DNA from: Harmonia axyridis
Lineage: Eukaryota; Arthropoda; Insecta; Coleoptera; Coccinellidae
Assembly (NCBI RefSeq): GCF_914767665.1
Contig: NC_059508.1
Location: forward strand, 21,736,001-21,800,000
Direction: 5' to 3'
Length of the DNA stretch: 64,000 bases
Position 1 is the stretch's first letter. Each line of letters starts with the position of its first letter. Positions 54,604 through 64,000 of this stretch are shown in pieces. The notes beneath the pieces were generated by a model. It was not told the origin of the DNA. It saw only the letters and a program-made list of their open reading frames with translations, and did not search any database. The translations under genes were made by a program, and so were the position numbers.

Positions 54604-55052
54604 GTACATCTGCTTCTTTCAAAGGGAAAACTCTTGATGAAATCGAAGTTGATTTGGAACAGAACCTAGAAGATGAACTAGAACCAGATGAAGATGCCAT
54701 TCCAAGCGATGTGAATGATGATATTAATATGGACTACGAAACACTTGAAAGGAGTAGTAGGCAGATTAACATTGAAAGAAGAGAAGAATCTGAGAACGAA
54801 AACCAGAAGGATGAGGTTCTGAAAAGAAAGAATAAGAGAAAAAACAACAAAATTCAAAGAACGCCGTGGACAGAGGAACAGAAGAAGGTTGTTAAAGAAT
54901 TTTTCCAAACCAATATCCGAAATAAAGTACCACCCAAAAGAATCGAGTGTGAAAAACTCATAAGCCAGAATAATGAATTATTGAAGAACAAGGACTGGCT
55001 TAAAATTAAGGTTTTCATACAGAATGTATATACCCTTAAATGTAAGGGTTAA
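54604..55052 (+). CDS. Last exon: acidic linker and SANT-like C-terminus
   Basis: Begins after TTTTCAG and joins the 53762 donor in phase (Gln-Gly-Thr). An acidic stretch (NLEDELEPDEDAIPSD) and a Lys-rich segment lead to a conserved-looking ~60-residue end with TPWTEEQKKVVKEFF and KNKDWLKIKVFIQN, stopping at 55050-55052. The Trp spacing suggests a Myb/SANT-like DNA-binding fold. It supports a real spliced gene rather than a bare ORF. Confidence 0.68.
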
Positions 55053-56237
55053 AATTGAAAAATTGTATCAATTTCAATAGTTTTTTCTTGAATAAAGGTT
55101 CACGAATAGACGAGGTTTCATTTTTTCTTCTTCTTTTTCCTCAGTCAGGATATTGGGGATTCTAGAGCTGACCAGGCATATTATTCTTTTTTTGAATTAC
55201 ATTTGATATTCCTATCCGAATTTTTCTTCGAGAATAATTATTATTCAATATAAAGCAATCGTTTTTCCACCCCAAGATTAATTTATTCACACTGCCGAAT
55301 AATAAACAATATGAGTCGAATGAAAATAAGTGTTATTTTTCCAAAAAACAGATTAGGAAAATACTCGTTCGAGAAGATTAACTATTGATAGATGGGGAAT
55401 AAAAATGGGGATTATATCATATCAACATCGAATGGTTTTGCATTGTATCGAATAATATATATTATGATATATAGGTATTTATTTTTAGTACTTAGGGCAA
55501 TTCTTCCTTCTGAATTATTTCACTATAGATCAATGGCGTAACTAGAGTTGACTCATGGGAGGGGTAACCCCACTTTGGAAAAGCAAAATCTTTCTTTCTT
55601 TCTTTTTTAAAAAATTTTTGTTTTCTTTTTTGTATTGTTACTTAGAATTTTTTTATTTCTTCTAATCAATGGTGAGGTTATGTCCCCAATAACCACTTCT
55701 CGTTACGCCTATGCTATATATATATACAAATCATCTATCTGAACCTCAACTTGCATAAAAATAATCGTTGAAATTCTGTTGCACTCTCAAATTCTGTGAA
55801 TTACTTACCGATTCTTGGTAATGAAAATAACTATGGAGGATTTTTTTCTCATTACCAAGCAACGCTTAGTTATTCACAGAATTTGACTGTGTAATCCTAT
55901 TTTCCTGAATATTATTATTCAAGTACCTAGAGGTTTTTCGGTCAACTCCATTTTGATTTGATATAAAAAAAATCCCTAAATGAAAAAATTAAAATTTCGT
56001 CAAGTTATTGACAAATCTCACAAAATCGTTCAAGTTCAAGACATTTATGTTTAGGTATGTTGTTATTTTTTGAATATTTCTGTGAAGGGTTCACCTTGGT
56101 TATAATTGTAGAAAAATTATGCATTAATAGGGGATCGTCGATTTCATATACCTACATGAAATTACCGCATTCTTTTGTGATTATTTCATATCAACATCTG
56201 GTATTTTATGACAAATTTTTTCAAAGTCTTGGCCCTA
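55053..56237. other. Non-coding DNA downstream of the recombinase-like gene
   Basis: A polyadenylation-like AATAAA occurs at 55093. An inverted repeat TCTTGGTAATGA/TCATTACCAAG pairs 55813 with 55850. No gene is supported. Confidence 0.45.
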
Positions 56238-56640
56238 TTAGATAGATAGATAGATAGATATATATTCATCTCAAGTATTTACAGATGCTGTCAAAATAAA
56301 TGTATATAATAAATATATAAGTACATGTTCACACGTTACAAATTTCAAAGTACGATATAATTAACGATAAAATACACAATTTTTCATAGGAATGACTAGA
56401 ATTTATGGGACAGAAACTCATCCATTGAGTAGAATACATTTTCTTTAAGCAAGCTCTTTATTTTTTTCTTGAAGGCATTATAATGTAGTGATGTCAAGCT
56501 ATCCGGTAGTTTGTTATAGATTTTTAGGCTGTTATATATGTGCATGTTTCTCGTTTTCTCCAGTCTATGTAAAGAAGGTACATATTTGTCCTTGAATCGC
56601 GTGTTGTGACCGTGAACGCCTTGCTTCAAAAACCTAATCA
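56238..56640 (-). mobile_element. 3' fragment of a non-LTR retrotransposon with (TATC)n tail
   Basis: The minus-strand frame 56629-56396 encodes the end of a Jockey/CR1-type reverse-transcriptase protein: HNTRFKDKYVPS, IYNKLPDSL, FKKKIKSLL, then FYSMDEFL and stop. About 130 bases of 3' UTR follow, then a microsatellite tail (TCTATCTATCTATC on the minus strand, 56240-56262). Everything upstream of the last ~77 residues is missing, as expected for a 5'-truncated insertion. Confidence 0.75.
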
Positions 56641-59564
56641 GCCTTGCTTCAAAAAGTAAGTTAGGATTTGTAAGGAGTTATTCGCATGGCTTCGATGGAG
56701 AAACCGTTTGATATTTAATGATTCTGTGTACATGTTCCTGTTGGGTAAGAAAGAAAGTAAAATCGTGAGGAATATAACAGAAAAATTTTGTGCTGAAGAC
56801 ATTAAAAAAAAATCGTGTTCCATGTTAGAAAAATTTCTTCAAAGAAAATCTCAGAAAAAAATATGAAATTCAAATTGCCAAACAAAAACAAATCATAAAC
56901 TTTGTAGCTTTTTTTTCATTTCGATTTTGTTTTAAAAAATCCTCACCCTTTCCGTATTGAGTACACAAAAATACTGAGATATGACCTGAATCTGATATTT
57001 CTTGAAAGGTTGCACATAACTGACTCCACTCAATTCAATATTTCTCAAGAATGATGTTCAACCCTTGTATCTGGCTTATACTTCGAAAACAAGTCATATG
57101 TCATTGGACAAAAAAATTAGACAGTTGATGGTGAGACACTTATTGTATTTGTTCAATAATTTCCTACTGAATATGTTCGATGAAGATGAACATAAATTTT
57201 CTCATTGAAAAATCCAATTTATCTAAAATCAGTTGATACATTTTGATGAAGACCATGCTAATGAAATATTTAACTTTGTCTTTTGAATATTTCCTGATTT
57301 GAAATTGATGTCATTTTTAGTAACGGAATATGCTATTTGTTATTTGAAACACAATTTCATATTCTGTGATCACTTTACATTTTTCAATCCTTCCTAAATC
57401 AAAATGTCATCCCTTAAAGCAAAAAAAAAACGGTGGTCATATGAAACATAAGATTAGATATATGAAACAATTGATTGAATTCTTGTTTTTTTTTACCATA
57501 CTTCTGAAAAATGGATGAAACTTCAATAATACAAACGAGAAGCACCATAATATTCCACCCTATATTTTAGAGAATAAGCATTTCAAATTAGTAGTATTAT
57601 GTATAACTCTTACACACTAGTTCTCAACATAGATTTTAGCTGACCAATAAAAAAAATGGGTTCTCATTTGAAAAAAATTTTTGGTTGTCTGACTCTGACA
57701 TTAAAATAGAAACAATCTGCATGTTCAATAGAATTTTCAATCAACGTAGGAGAAGCATTGGTATGTCTTCTGATAGAAACTAGAAAATTAGGAATTTTTA
57801 TGCAAAAATCTGCAAATTGATAACATTGGAATTTTGGGGGTTTTTTCAGATTTCACACAACTTTTCTGAGAACAATATATAAATAAAATTAAAACAATGT
57901 AGAATTCAATGGGTAATCTGATTATCAATGATAAAATGATCAATGAAAGTTAGTATCAATTCCAGTTAAACCGAAAGTCGAACGAATCTGAAATTATTTC
58001 CAAGTATTTATCTCTTATAACAGAGCTTAAATAAAAGAGTTTATCTTTAGTCTTTCTCTGAAATATTCTAACGAACGGTCTTTGCGAATCACCCTGGAGG
58101 TATCGGGTTGTCAGTCAATGAGCTTGATGTTCATATTAACCTCTTCATTGTTACAGCCTGTAATATTTCAATGTTCATTTTTGTGCTCTGAAGAAGGCAA
58201 AGTGTTCATCCGAAAGCTAGGCTGGTCAATATGAACATATGAACAAGTTTGAAAGCATATTCCTAATTTCCATGATTCTCAAGTGAGAATTCAATGAAGT
58301 CTACTGATTATAAGCTGAAAATGAAAGAAATTCCTGCGATGGACCATAAAATCTATCTGTTATGATTATTCTTAATATTTTCTTAACTGACTTGAGCAAA
58401 GGAAGTGGAAATTGAGAGGGAAGAAGACTGAAATCGAGGTTACTCGATAGGTGAAGTCATCTCATTAATTCTTTCTCTCTAAGTCTAGTTGTCATTGAAT
58501 TACGATTGACTTATGTTTTTCCTATTAATTCATCACAAAGAATGAGAATATTCATGATAAATAATGATCCGAAATTTGTAAATCATGAATCCTTGATGAA
58601 AATATGGAGGTTTCGAAGGTTTCGAGAATGAAAAAATGTGAAAAATTAGATGAAATATATTCCCATTTCCTCAAAAAGTAAAAAATTCGATGAACTGATA
58701 ATAAAAAAGAGGTATTTTAAGTAGATACCAATATCAATAGAATTTTAGAGGGAAAGAAACTTCAATTTTGAGGAAGTTTCACACGGAAAAGCTTTTTTTA
58801 TGCATTTTCATATTTTGAAAACTTGGTTCTTCATAGGCGGTTATCTCATCACTCATCAATAAAGCAAACTGACAGAAATATAATAATCATTTCATAAAAT
58901 GTTTACAATACATGATTATTCATAACTGAAACCTCATTTTTTGGAATATGACAATTAGGAATTTTCCGAGTAAATATGACATAACCTGTTAATCAATTAC
59001 AATAATTATTTTCTACCATTCAGAACTGAATTCGTTATAATTCGATGTGAAAATCTCGGCACCGTCCATGTATACTGCATCTCGTTTTCATTTTTAGAGA
59101 AAAATATCCTGCATATAAAATCGTATAACGTTACAACAACCCCAACACCCCCCCCCCCCCAATATTAATGAAGGATCAGAATAACGAAGCAGGCACCTCT
59201 CCGAATGCGTAATACAAATAAAACGTTTGGTCGTCAAATGAACTCATTAAATACAGTTGGGTGCATATACGTATCCGAGTCAATAGAACTTGTGCAGACG
59301 CTAAAAGGCAACACTGTGGGACGTCTAAGATACACAGGATGTACGCATTATATACTTTCGGTCGTCAAATTGAAAGAGGATGAAAGGGTATGAGATAGCA
59401 CTGAAATAACTGAAAAAAAAATTGGTGTATGAGAAAAACTGAGTACGGTTACTGAACCCACAGGGGCACACTTCATTATATACCTGATGAAATTTACAAA
59501 AAACCGACTATTTCTGATGGACGTTGTAAGCCTAGATTTATACTGGACGTCTATCAGCACCAGG

Positions 59565-59567
<3 letters not shown>
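56641..59567. other. Non-coding nuclear-looking DNA
   Basis: No supported gene. Notable points are a C-run of about 12 at 59149-59160 and AT-rich sequence throughout. A CTGAAGAAGG...CGAAAG string at 58190-58215 is discussed under rejected items. Confidence 0.4.

Positions 59568-59657
<90 letters not shown>
59568..59657. repeat. (TA)n microsatellite at nuclear/rrnL junction
   Basis: About 45 TA units. Nuclear-looking DNA is on the left and the 5' part of rrnL starts at once on the right. Confidence 0.96.
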
Positions 59658-59661
<4 letters not shown>

Positions 59662-60894
59662 TAGTATTTTTATTAGATTAAGAAAAATTTTATTTTATGA
59701 TAGATTAATAGTACTGAAAAGGAAAATTATATAAATTTATAAAAGAAACAATATTGTGTACCTTGTGTATCAGGGTTTATTAAAAATTTAATATTTATAT
59801 ATTTATCTCGAATTTAAAAGACCTATATAGTTATAAATATTATTGTTTAATAAATATTTATAATAATTATATAGTAGTGAAACGTTATTCGTTTTTAAAT
59901 ATATCTAGTTTTTCAAGAAAAGAATTTAATTCATTATAAAAATTCTAAAAATTTAATTTTTAATTTTTTGAATTTTTATTTTAATAGTTTTAGGGATAAG
60001 CTTAAAATTAAATTATTATGATTAAATATTATAAATTAATAATTTATAGAATTAGAAATTTTCACTATTTGAAGTTTGTTAAAATTTGTTATTTAATTAA
60101 AAATATTTATATATTAATTATATTTTTTTATTAAAGTAAATTTAATAATAAAATTATATTGAAATAATGATAAAATTAGTATTAATTATTTTGTAAAAAT
60201 ATAAGTAATTACGAAAGGTATAATTAAGTAATTAGGCAAAAATATCTTTCACCTGTTCAATAAAAACATCTCTTTTTGATTATAATTTAAAGTAGGACCT
60301 GCCCACTGAATATAATTTGAAGGGCCGCAGTATTTTGACTGTGCAAAGGTAGCATAATCATTAGTTTTTAAATTGAAAGCTTGTATGAATGGTTTGATGA
60401 GAAGATAACTTTCTAAATTTTATTATTTAAAAATTTTATTTTTAAGTTAAAAAGCTTAAATTTTTTTAAAAGACGAGAAGACCCTATAGAGTTTAATTTA
60501 TAAAAGATTTTTAATTTAAAGAATTATAAAATTTAAAATTTTTATCAAATTTGATTGGGGTGATAAAAAAATTAGATTAACTTTTTTAACTTTAACCATT
60601 AATTTATGAAAAATTGATCCATTTTTATGATTAAAAGAATAAATTACCTTAGGGATAACAGCGTTATTTTTTTTTAGAGTTCACATCGAAAGAAAAGATT
60701 GCGACCTCGATGTTGGATTAAAGTTAAATTTAGGTGTAGAAGCTTAAATATTTGGTCTGTTCGACCATTTAAACTTTACATGATCTGAGTTTAAACCGGT
60801 GTAAGCCAGGTTGGTTTCTATCTTTAATAATTTAATAAATTTTAGTACGAAAGGACCAAGTTTATGATTTAAAATTTTATAAATGAATAAAATT
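59658..60894 (+). rRNA. rrnL: 16S (large subunit) ribosomal RNA, mitochondrial, 5' end cut at (TA)n
   Basis: Classic large-subunit blocks are readable: AAGGGCCGCAGTATTTTGACTG-like at 60321, AAAGGTAGCATAATCATTAG at 60345, AGACGAGAAGACCCTATAGA at 60471, AGGGATAACAGCGTTATTTT at 60652, GATTGCGACCTCGATGTTGG at 60697 and TACGAAAGGACCAAG at 60846. It runs to trnL1. The extreme 5' end is replaced by (TA)n; 36 candidate bases lie at 9922-9957. Confidence 0.92.
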
Positions 60895-60956
60895 ATTATT
60901 TTGGCAGATTAGTGCGTTAGATTTAGAATCTTTATAAGTATTTTATACAAATAATA
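60895..60956 (+). tRNA. trnL1: tRNA-Leu (TAG), mitochondrial
   Basis: ATTATTT pairs with AAATAAT, and the GATTTAGAATC anticodon arm carries TAG. It is placed between rrnL and nd1 as in the ancestral insect order. Confidence 0.88.
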
Positions 60957-61898
60957 ATTGATATAATTTTAATTTTGATAATTTTTATTTTAATAATTAT
61001 TTGTATTTTAGTTAGAGTAGCTTTTTTAACTTTATTAGAACGGAAGTTATTAGGATATATTCAAATTCGAAAAGGTCCTAATAAAGTAGGTTATTTAGGA
61101 ATTTTACAGCCTTTTAGTGATGCAATTAAATTATTTAGAAAAGAAATAATTTTTCCTTATATGGCGAATATTTTAATTTATATTATATCACCAGTTTTTA
61201 ATTTAATTTTAGCATTAATATTATGAATTAGAATACCTTTTTATTGTTATTTATTTAAGTTTAATTTTTCTGTATTGTTTTTTTTTGTAATTTCTAGTTT
61301 TAGTGTGTATACAATTATATTATCGGGTTGATCTTCAAATTCGATTTATTCTTTATTAGGAAGGCTTCGTTCAGTTGCTCAAGTAATTTCTTATGAAGTA
61401 AGAATATTTTTAATTTTATTATCATTTTTAGTGTTAATTATATCTTTAAATTTAATAGATTTTATTTTTTATCAAAAATATGTTTGATTTGTTATATTTA
61501 ATTTTCCTCTTAGAATAATATGATTTATCTCAAGATTAGCTGAGACTAATCGAACTCCTTTTGATTTTTCTGAGGGTGAATCAGAGTTAGTTTCAGGGTT
61601 TAACGTTGAATATAGAAGTTTTGGATTTGCTTTTATTTTTATGGCTGAATATTCTAATATTATTTTTATAAGAATAATAAGAAGGTTGATTTTTATAGGA
61701 GGAGATTTTTATTCTATTATATTTTTTTTTAAATTATTATTTTTTTCTTTTATATGAATTTGGGTTCGAGGGACTTTACCTCGTTATCGATATGATAAAT
61801 TAATATATTTATCTTGAAAGGTTTTTTTGCCTGTTTCTTTGAATATACTTATATTAAATTTTAGATTAAGATTATTATTTATGGTATTAATTATATAG
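60957..61898 (+). CDS. nd1: NADH dehydrogenase subunit 1, mitochondrial
   Basis: An intact frame of 313 residues in the mitochondrial code, from ATT at 60957 (a TTG at 60975 is an alternative) to TAG at 61896-61898. The ND1 hallmarks are ERKLLGYIQIRKGPNKVG near the start, SLLGSLRSVAQVISYEV in the middle and SLAETNRTPFDFSEGESELV near 61540. ND1 is the membrane subunit of complex I near the quinone site. TGA is read as Trp several times. No lesion was found. Confidence 0.94.
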
Positions 61899-61915
61899 TT
61901 AATTAAATTTTGTAT

Positions 61916-61980
61916 AAATCAATAGAAATTCAAATTCTTTCTTATATTTTCTAAATATATGCTTTTCAAGCTCATTGATT
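61916..61980 (-). tRNA. trnS2: tRNA-Ser2-like, anticodon AGA instead of TGA
   Basis: The minus strand folds with acceptor AATCAAT/ATTGATT and the usual GAGCTTGAA D-arm of insect tRNA-Ser(UCN). The anticodon stem TATAT/ATATA encloses the loop TTAGAAA, giving AGA, where insects have TGA. Otherwise normal in place and length, between nd1 and cytb. Confidence 0.75.
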
Positions 61981-62564
61981 AATTAAATATTCATCAGTCT
62001 CAAATTTTATAAATAATTGAGTTTAATATAAAGTATATGAAATAGTTTAAGGTAAAAATTTGTCCTATGAAAATAAAAGGATCTTCAACTGGTTTAGCTC
62101 CGATTCATGTTAAAATTATAACTGTAACGATAAAATTTCAAAATATAATTTTATTAATATAATAAAAGCTGTTTCTTTTCATTATTTTGAAATTAATAAA
62201 AGGTATAAAATAAAGAATTGCAATTGATATTACTAAAGCAATTACACCCCCAAGTTTATTGGGGATAGAGCGAAGAATTGCATAAGCAAATAAAAAATAT
62301 CATTCTGGTTGAATATGAGGAGGGGTGGAAAGAGGATTAGCTGGGATAAAATTATCAGGATCTCTTAATATATAAGGATATAGAATAATAATATTTAAAA
62401 TAAAAAATATTATAATGAGAAAACCTAAAATATCTTTAAAGGAGAAATATGGATGAAAACTAATTTTATCTAAATTAGAATTAGATCCTAAAGGATTACT
62501 AGAGCCAGAGTTATGTAAAAATAGTAAATGAATTATAATTAAAGCTGAAATAATAAAAGGTAAG
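61979..62564 (-). pseudogene. cytb: Cytochrome b, 3' half, cut by an LTR retrotransposon
   Basis: Read in the mitochondrial code, the C-terminal ~195 residues are open: HNSGSSNPLG, then [32 protein letters not shown] and IGAKPVEDPF, ending TAA at 61979-61981. Cytochrome b is the central heme-bearing subunit of complex III. At 62564 the reading stops at FLPF, where the LTR of a BEL/Pao element begins. The 5' half, with the first heme ligands, is not in the window. The remainder shows no stop or frameshift. Confidence 0.92.
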
Positions 62565-63358
62565 TGTAGCTAATAGATGAGAACATCCATACATAAATTG
62601 GACTGTTAGGTGCTGGGTTGTTGAAGTTCGAAGGACCATGAAATTTTCCACACTATTTATTGAAGTAGGTTTATATATACAATTACACAATGTACACTTT
62701 ACAAGATTCGCTTAACTAGTTATCGAAAACTATGAATCAGTTCCACGCACTTATCCAATAACAATTTACCGACTAGGGTATTAACTAAGTTGACCGACTG
62801 AAGGATCTTTTTTAACCACGTGGCGACTAGGCCAATATTTGACTAACTTGAAATGTGCAAGCTGAACACTGTGTCTCAGGGGACGAGAGCAACGACGAAC
62901 TATATTATACTGTACTTGACTTGTACTTACTAGACTGTGTGTAGGATATTACTGAACTGACTTGAACTCGAATCAAATTGAAGTGACGGTTCGATCTCTT
63001 GCCCCACCACGACCCTTTTGTCGAACCATCGAAAAGGGTTAAGAACATAGAAGTGCTACAGATAAAACGGACCTAGTTAAATTATCATTATAGCCAGCCG
63101 TCATTATAAGGACGACTGCGCGTAGCACACAAATAAAGTGCGCTGTTTCGTCTCCAAAGAACACCTACCCGGTGAACAAAGACGTCTAATATGGAGAATG
63201 GTAAACAAATATGATTCCAAAGGAGGCTTCAAATATTTATTGTCTCGTAAAATATATTCATAAAACTGACAACATCAAAATGTAATTTCTTCGAAAATAT
63301 TGACAACGTCAAAAAAATTATGTTTCATAGATATCTTAGATACAGAGTTTCTCCAACA
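62565..63358 (-). repeat. BEL/Pao 3' LTR
   Basis: On the minus strand it starts TGTTGGAGAAACTCTG and ends CTATTAGCTACA, so it has TG...CA ends. The start follows the purine-rich CAAGGTGGGAGTA (63359-63371). Its partner 5' LTR is outside the window, so the length is set from these two ends only. Confidence 0.85.
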
Positions 63359-63372
63359 TACTCCCACCTTGA
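63359..63372 (-). promoter_or_regulatory. Polypurine tract of BEL/Pao element
   Basis: TCAAGGTGGGAGTA on the minus strand, directly upstream of the LTR start. It would prime plus-strand cDNA synthesis. Confidence 0.75.
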
Positions 63373-63407
63373 GTTACAAAACATCAGAGAAGTAACTCAA
63401 TTCCAAA

Positions 63408-64000
63408 TCACCCTGTATACTTCGATGGGGGTTTGACAATTCTCCCATATCTTGTGACCACAGGTTTTTTCTCATGTGCGGGTTTGTCATCTTTTTCATT
63501 TTTCTGTTCTTCTGGTTCTCTGTCCCTTTTCGTTCCTTTCTCTTCTTTCATTTTTTCTTGTCCTATTTTGTTTAGAGCATGGAAATCTATTTCGTTATCC
63601 CGACTATTGATTTCTAGGGGATAAATTCTTTGCACTGGTCTCAATAATGACCCCGTAGCTGTTTTCAAGCGAACTACTCGAATTTTACCATCTCGCCCTG
63701 GAATCATTTCTTCTATTCGAGCCAGTGGCCAATCCAATCGTTTTATGTTGTCCAATCCAACTAAAACTATATCTCCCAATTTGATCTCTTTGACATTGTT
63801 ACCCTTCGAAAATAATTTTAATTCTCCTAGATATTCTGTTCGAAATCTTCTTCGCAAATCTTCTTTCAGTTTGAGTCTATACCTCAAATGTTTCCTGAGA
63901 TCAGTGGCTTCAGTTGCATCCACATCTGGTACACCAACTTCTTGAATTTCACGTAAGAACATAGCAGGTGTCAACGGAAGCAAATCTCTACTATCTTCAT
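63408..64000 (-). CDS. BEL/Pao pol C-terminus (integrase tail, DUF5641-type)
   Basis: The open frame enters from the window edge and stops TGA at 63408-63410. It contains LTPAMFLRE, RRRFRTEYLGEL, then the KLGDIVLVGLDN and WPLARIEEMIPGRDGKIRVV block typical of the DUF5641 region that follows the integrase core in BEL/Pao elements. It ends in a Lys/Glu-rich stretch and TRYGRIVKPPSKY. This tail probably helps the integrase bind DNA or chromatin. No break is seen in this part; the catalytic core is outside the window. Confidence 0.87.
   Translation of the reverse strand, partial: EDSRDLLPLTPAMFLREIQEVGVPDVDATEATDLRKHLRYRLKLKEDLRRRFRTEYLGELKLFSKGNNVKEIKLGDIVLVGLDNIKRLDWPLARIEEMIPGRDGKIRVVRLKTATGSLLRPVQRIYPLEINSRDNEIDFHALNKIGQEKMKEEKGTKRDREPEEQKNEKDDKPAHEKKPVVTRYGRIVKPPSKYTG

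Larger units (their letters stand above)
62565..64000 (-). mobile_element. BEL/Pao LTR retrotransposon, 3' part (window edge)
   Basis: Minus-strand element inserted in cytb. A 794-bp 3' LTR (62565-63358), a polypurine tract and the end of pol are in the window; the rest lies beyond 64000. The five bases next to the LTR in cytb (GGTAAG region, 62560-62564) are the expected duplicated target. Confidence 0.88.

Noticed and set aside
58190..58225. Additional hammerhead-like string CTGAAGAAGG...CGAAAG
   Set aside because: The helix II pairing is poor and no PLE sequence surrounds it; probably a chance or very old relic.

Overview
The window is insect DNA, most likely from a beetle nuclear assembly. 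Stretches of mitochondrial DNA (mtDNA) lie at both ends and enclose about 50 kb of repeat-rich, nuclear-looking sequence. The mitochondrial parts read in the invertebrate mitochondrial code (TGA=Trp, ATA=Met, AGA/AGG=Ser). They follow the ancestral insect gene order, here reversed: atp6-atp8-trnD-trnK-cox2-trnL2-cox1-trnY-trnC-trnW-nd2-trnM-trnQ-control region-rrnS-trnV-rrnL-trnL1-nd1-trnS2-cytb. Beetle affiliation is an inference; insect is firm.

Layout. 1-9957: mtDNA from atp6 to the first bases of rrnL, including a long control region with two tandem arrays (96-bp and about 345-bp units). 9958-13707: an R4/Dong-type non-LTR retrotransposon with a 32-bp poly(A) tail, on the minus strand. 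13708-21398: a (TA)n tract, then a Penelope-like element (PLE) complex (inverted truncated copy plus two tandem, almost identical copies with hammerhead-like motifs), then another (TA)n tract. 21399-33470: non-coding nuclear-looking DNA with a nested 2.9-kb inverted repeat, a short retroposon and diverged repeats. 33471-34617: (TA)n, an inverted partial rrnL copy carrying a perfect 116-bp inverted repeat, and (TA)n. 34618-48700: pieces of a MITE-like family, a degenerate ~305-bp satellite split by a broken Ty3/Gypsy element, a tRNA-derived SINE and a dead IS630/Tc1/mariner-type transposon. 49419-55052: a multi-exon gene for a zinc-finger/tyrosine-recombinase-like (Crypton-type) protein with a one-base frame break. 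56238-56640: the 3' end of a non-LTR element. 59568-62564: (TA)n, then mtDNA again (rrnL, trnL1, nd1, trnS2, 3' cytb). 62565-64000: a BEL/Pao LTR retrotransposon inserted in cytb.

Interpretation. Nearly all mitochondrial genes are still open. The lesions seen are one missing base in cox1, a changed anticodon in trnS2, and interruption of rrnL and cytb by nuclear mobile DNA. This fits either a very young nuclear mitochondrial insertion (NUMT) colonised by transposons, or a mis-assembly joining true mtDNA to nuclear contigs through (TA)n tracts. Several major junctions lie at (TA)n or TA-rich sequence, so those junctions are the first thing to test. I see no new operon-like or defence-like system. 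The most distinctive signals are the (TA)n-centred junctions, the perfect palindrome in the inverted rrnL copy, the nested inverted repeat and the recombinase-like gene.
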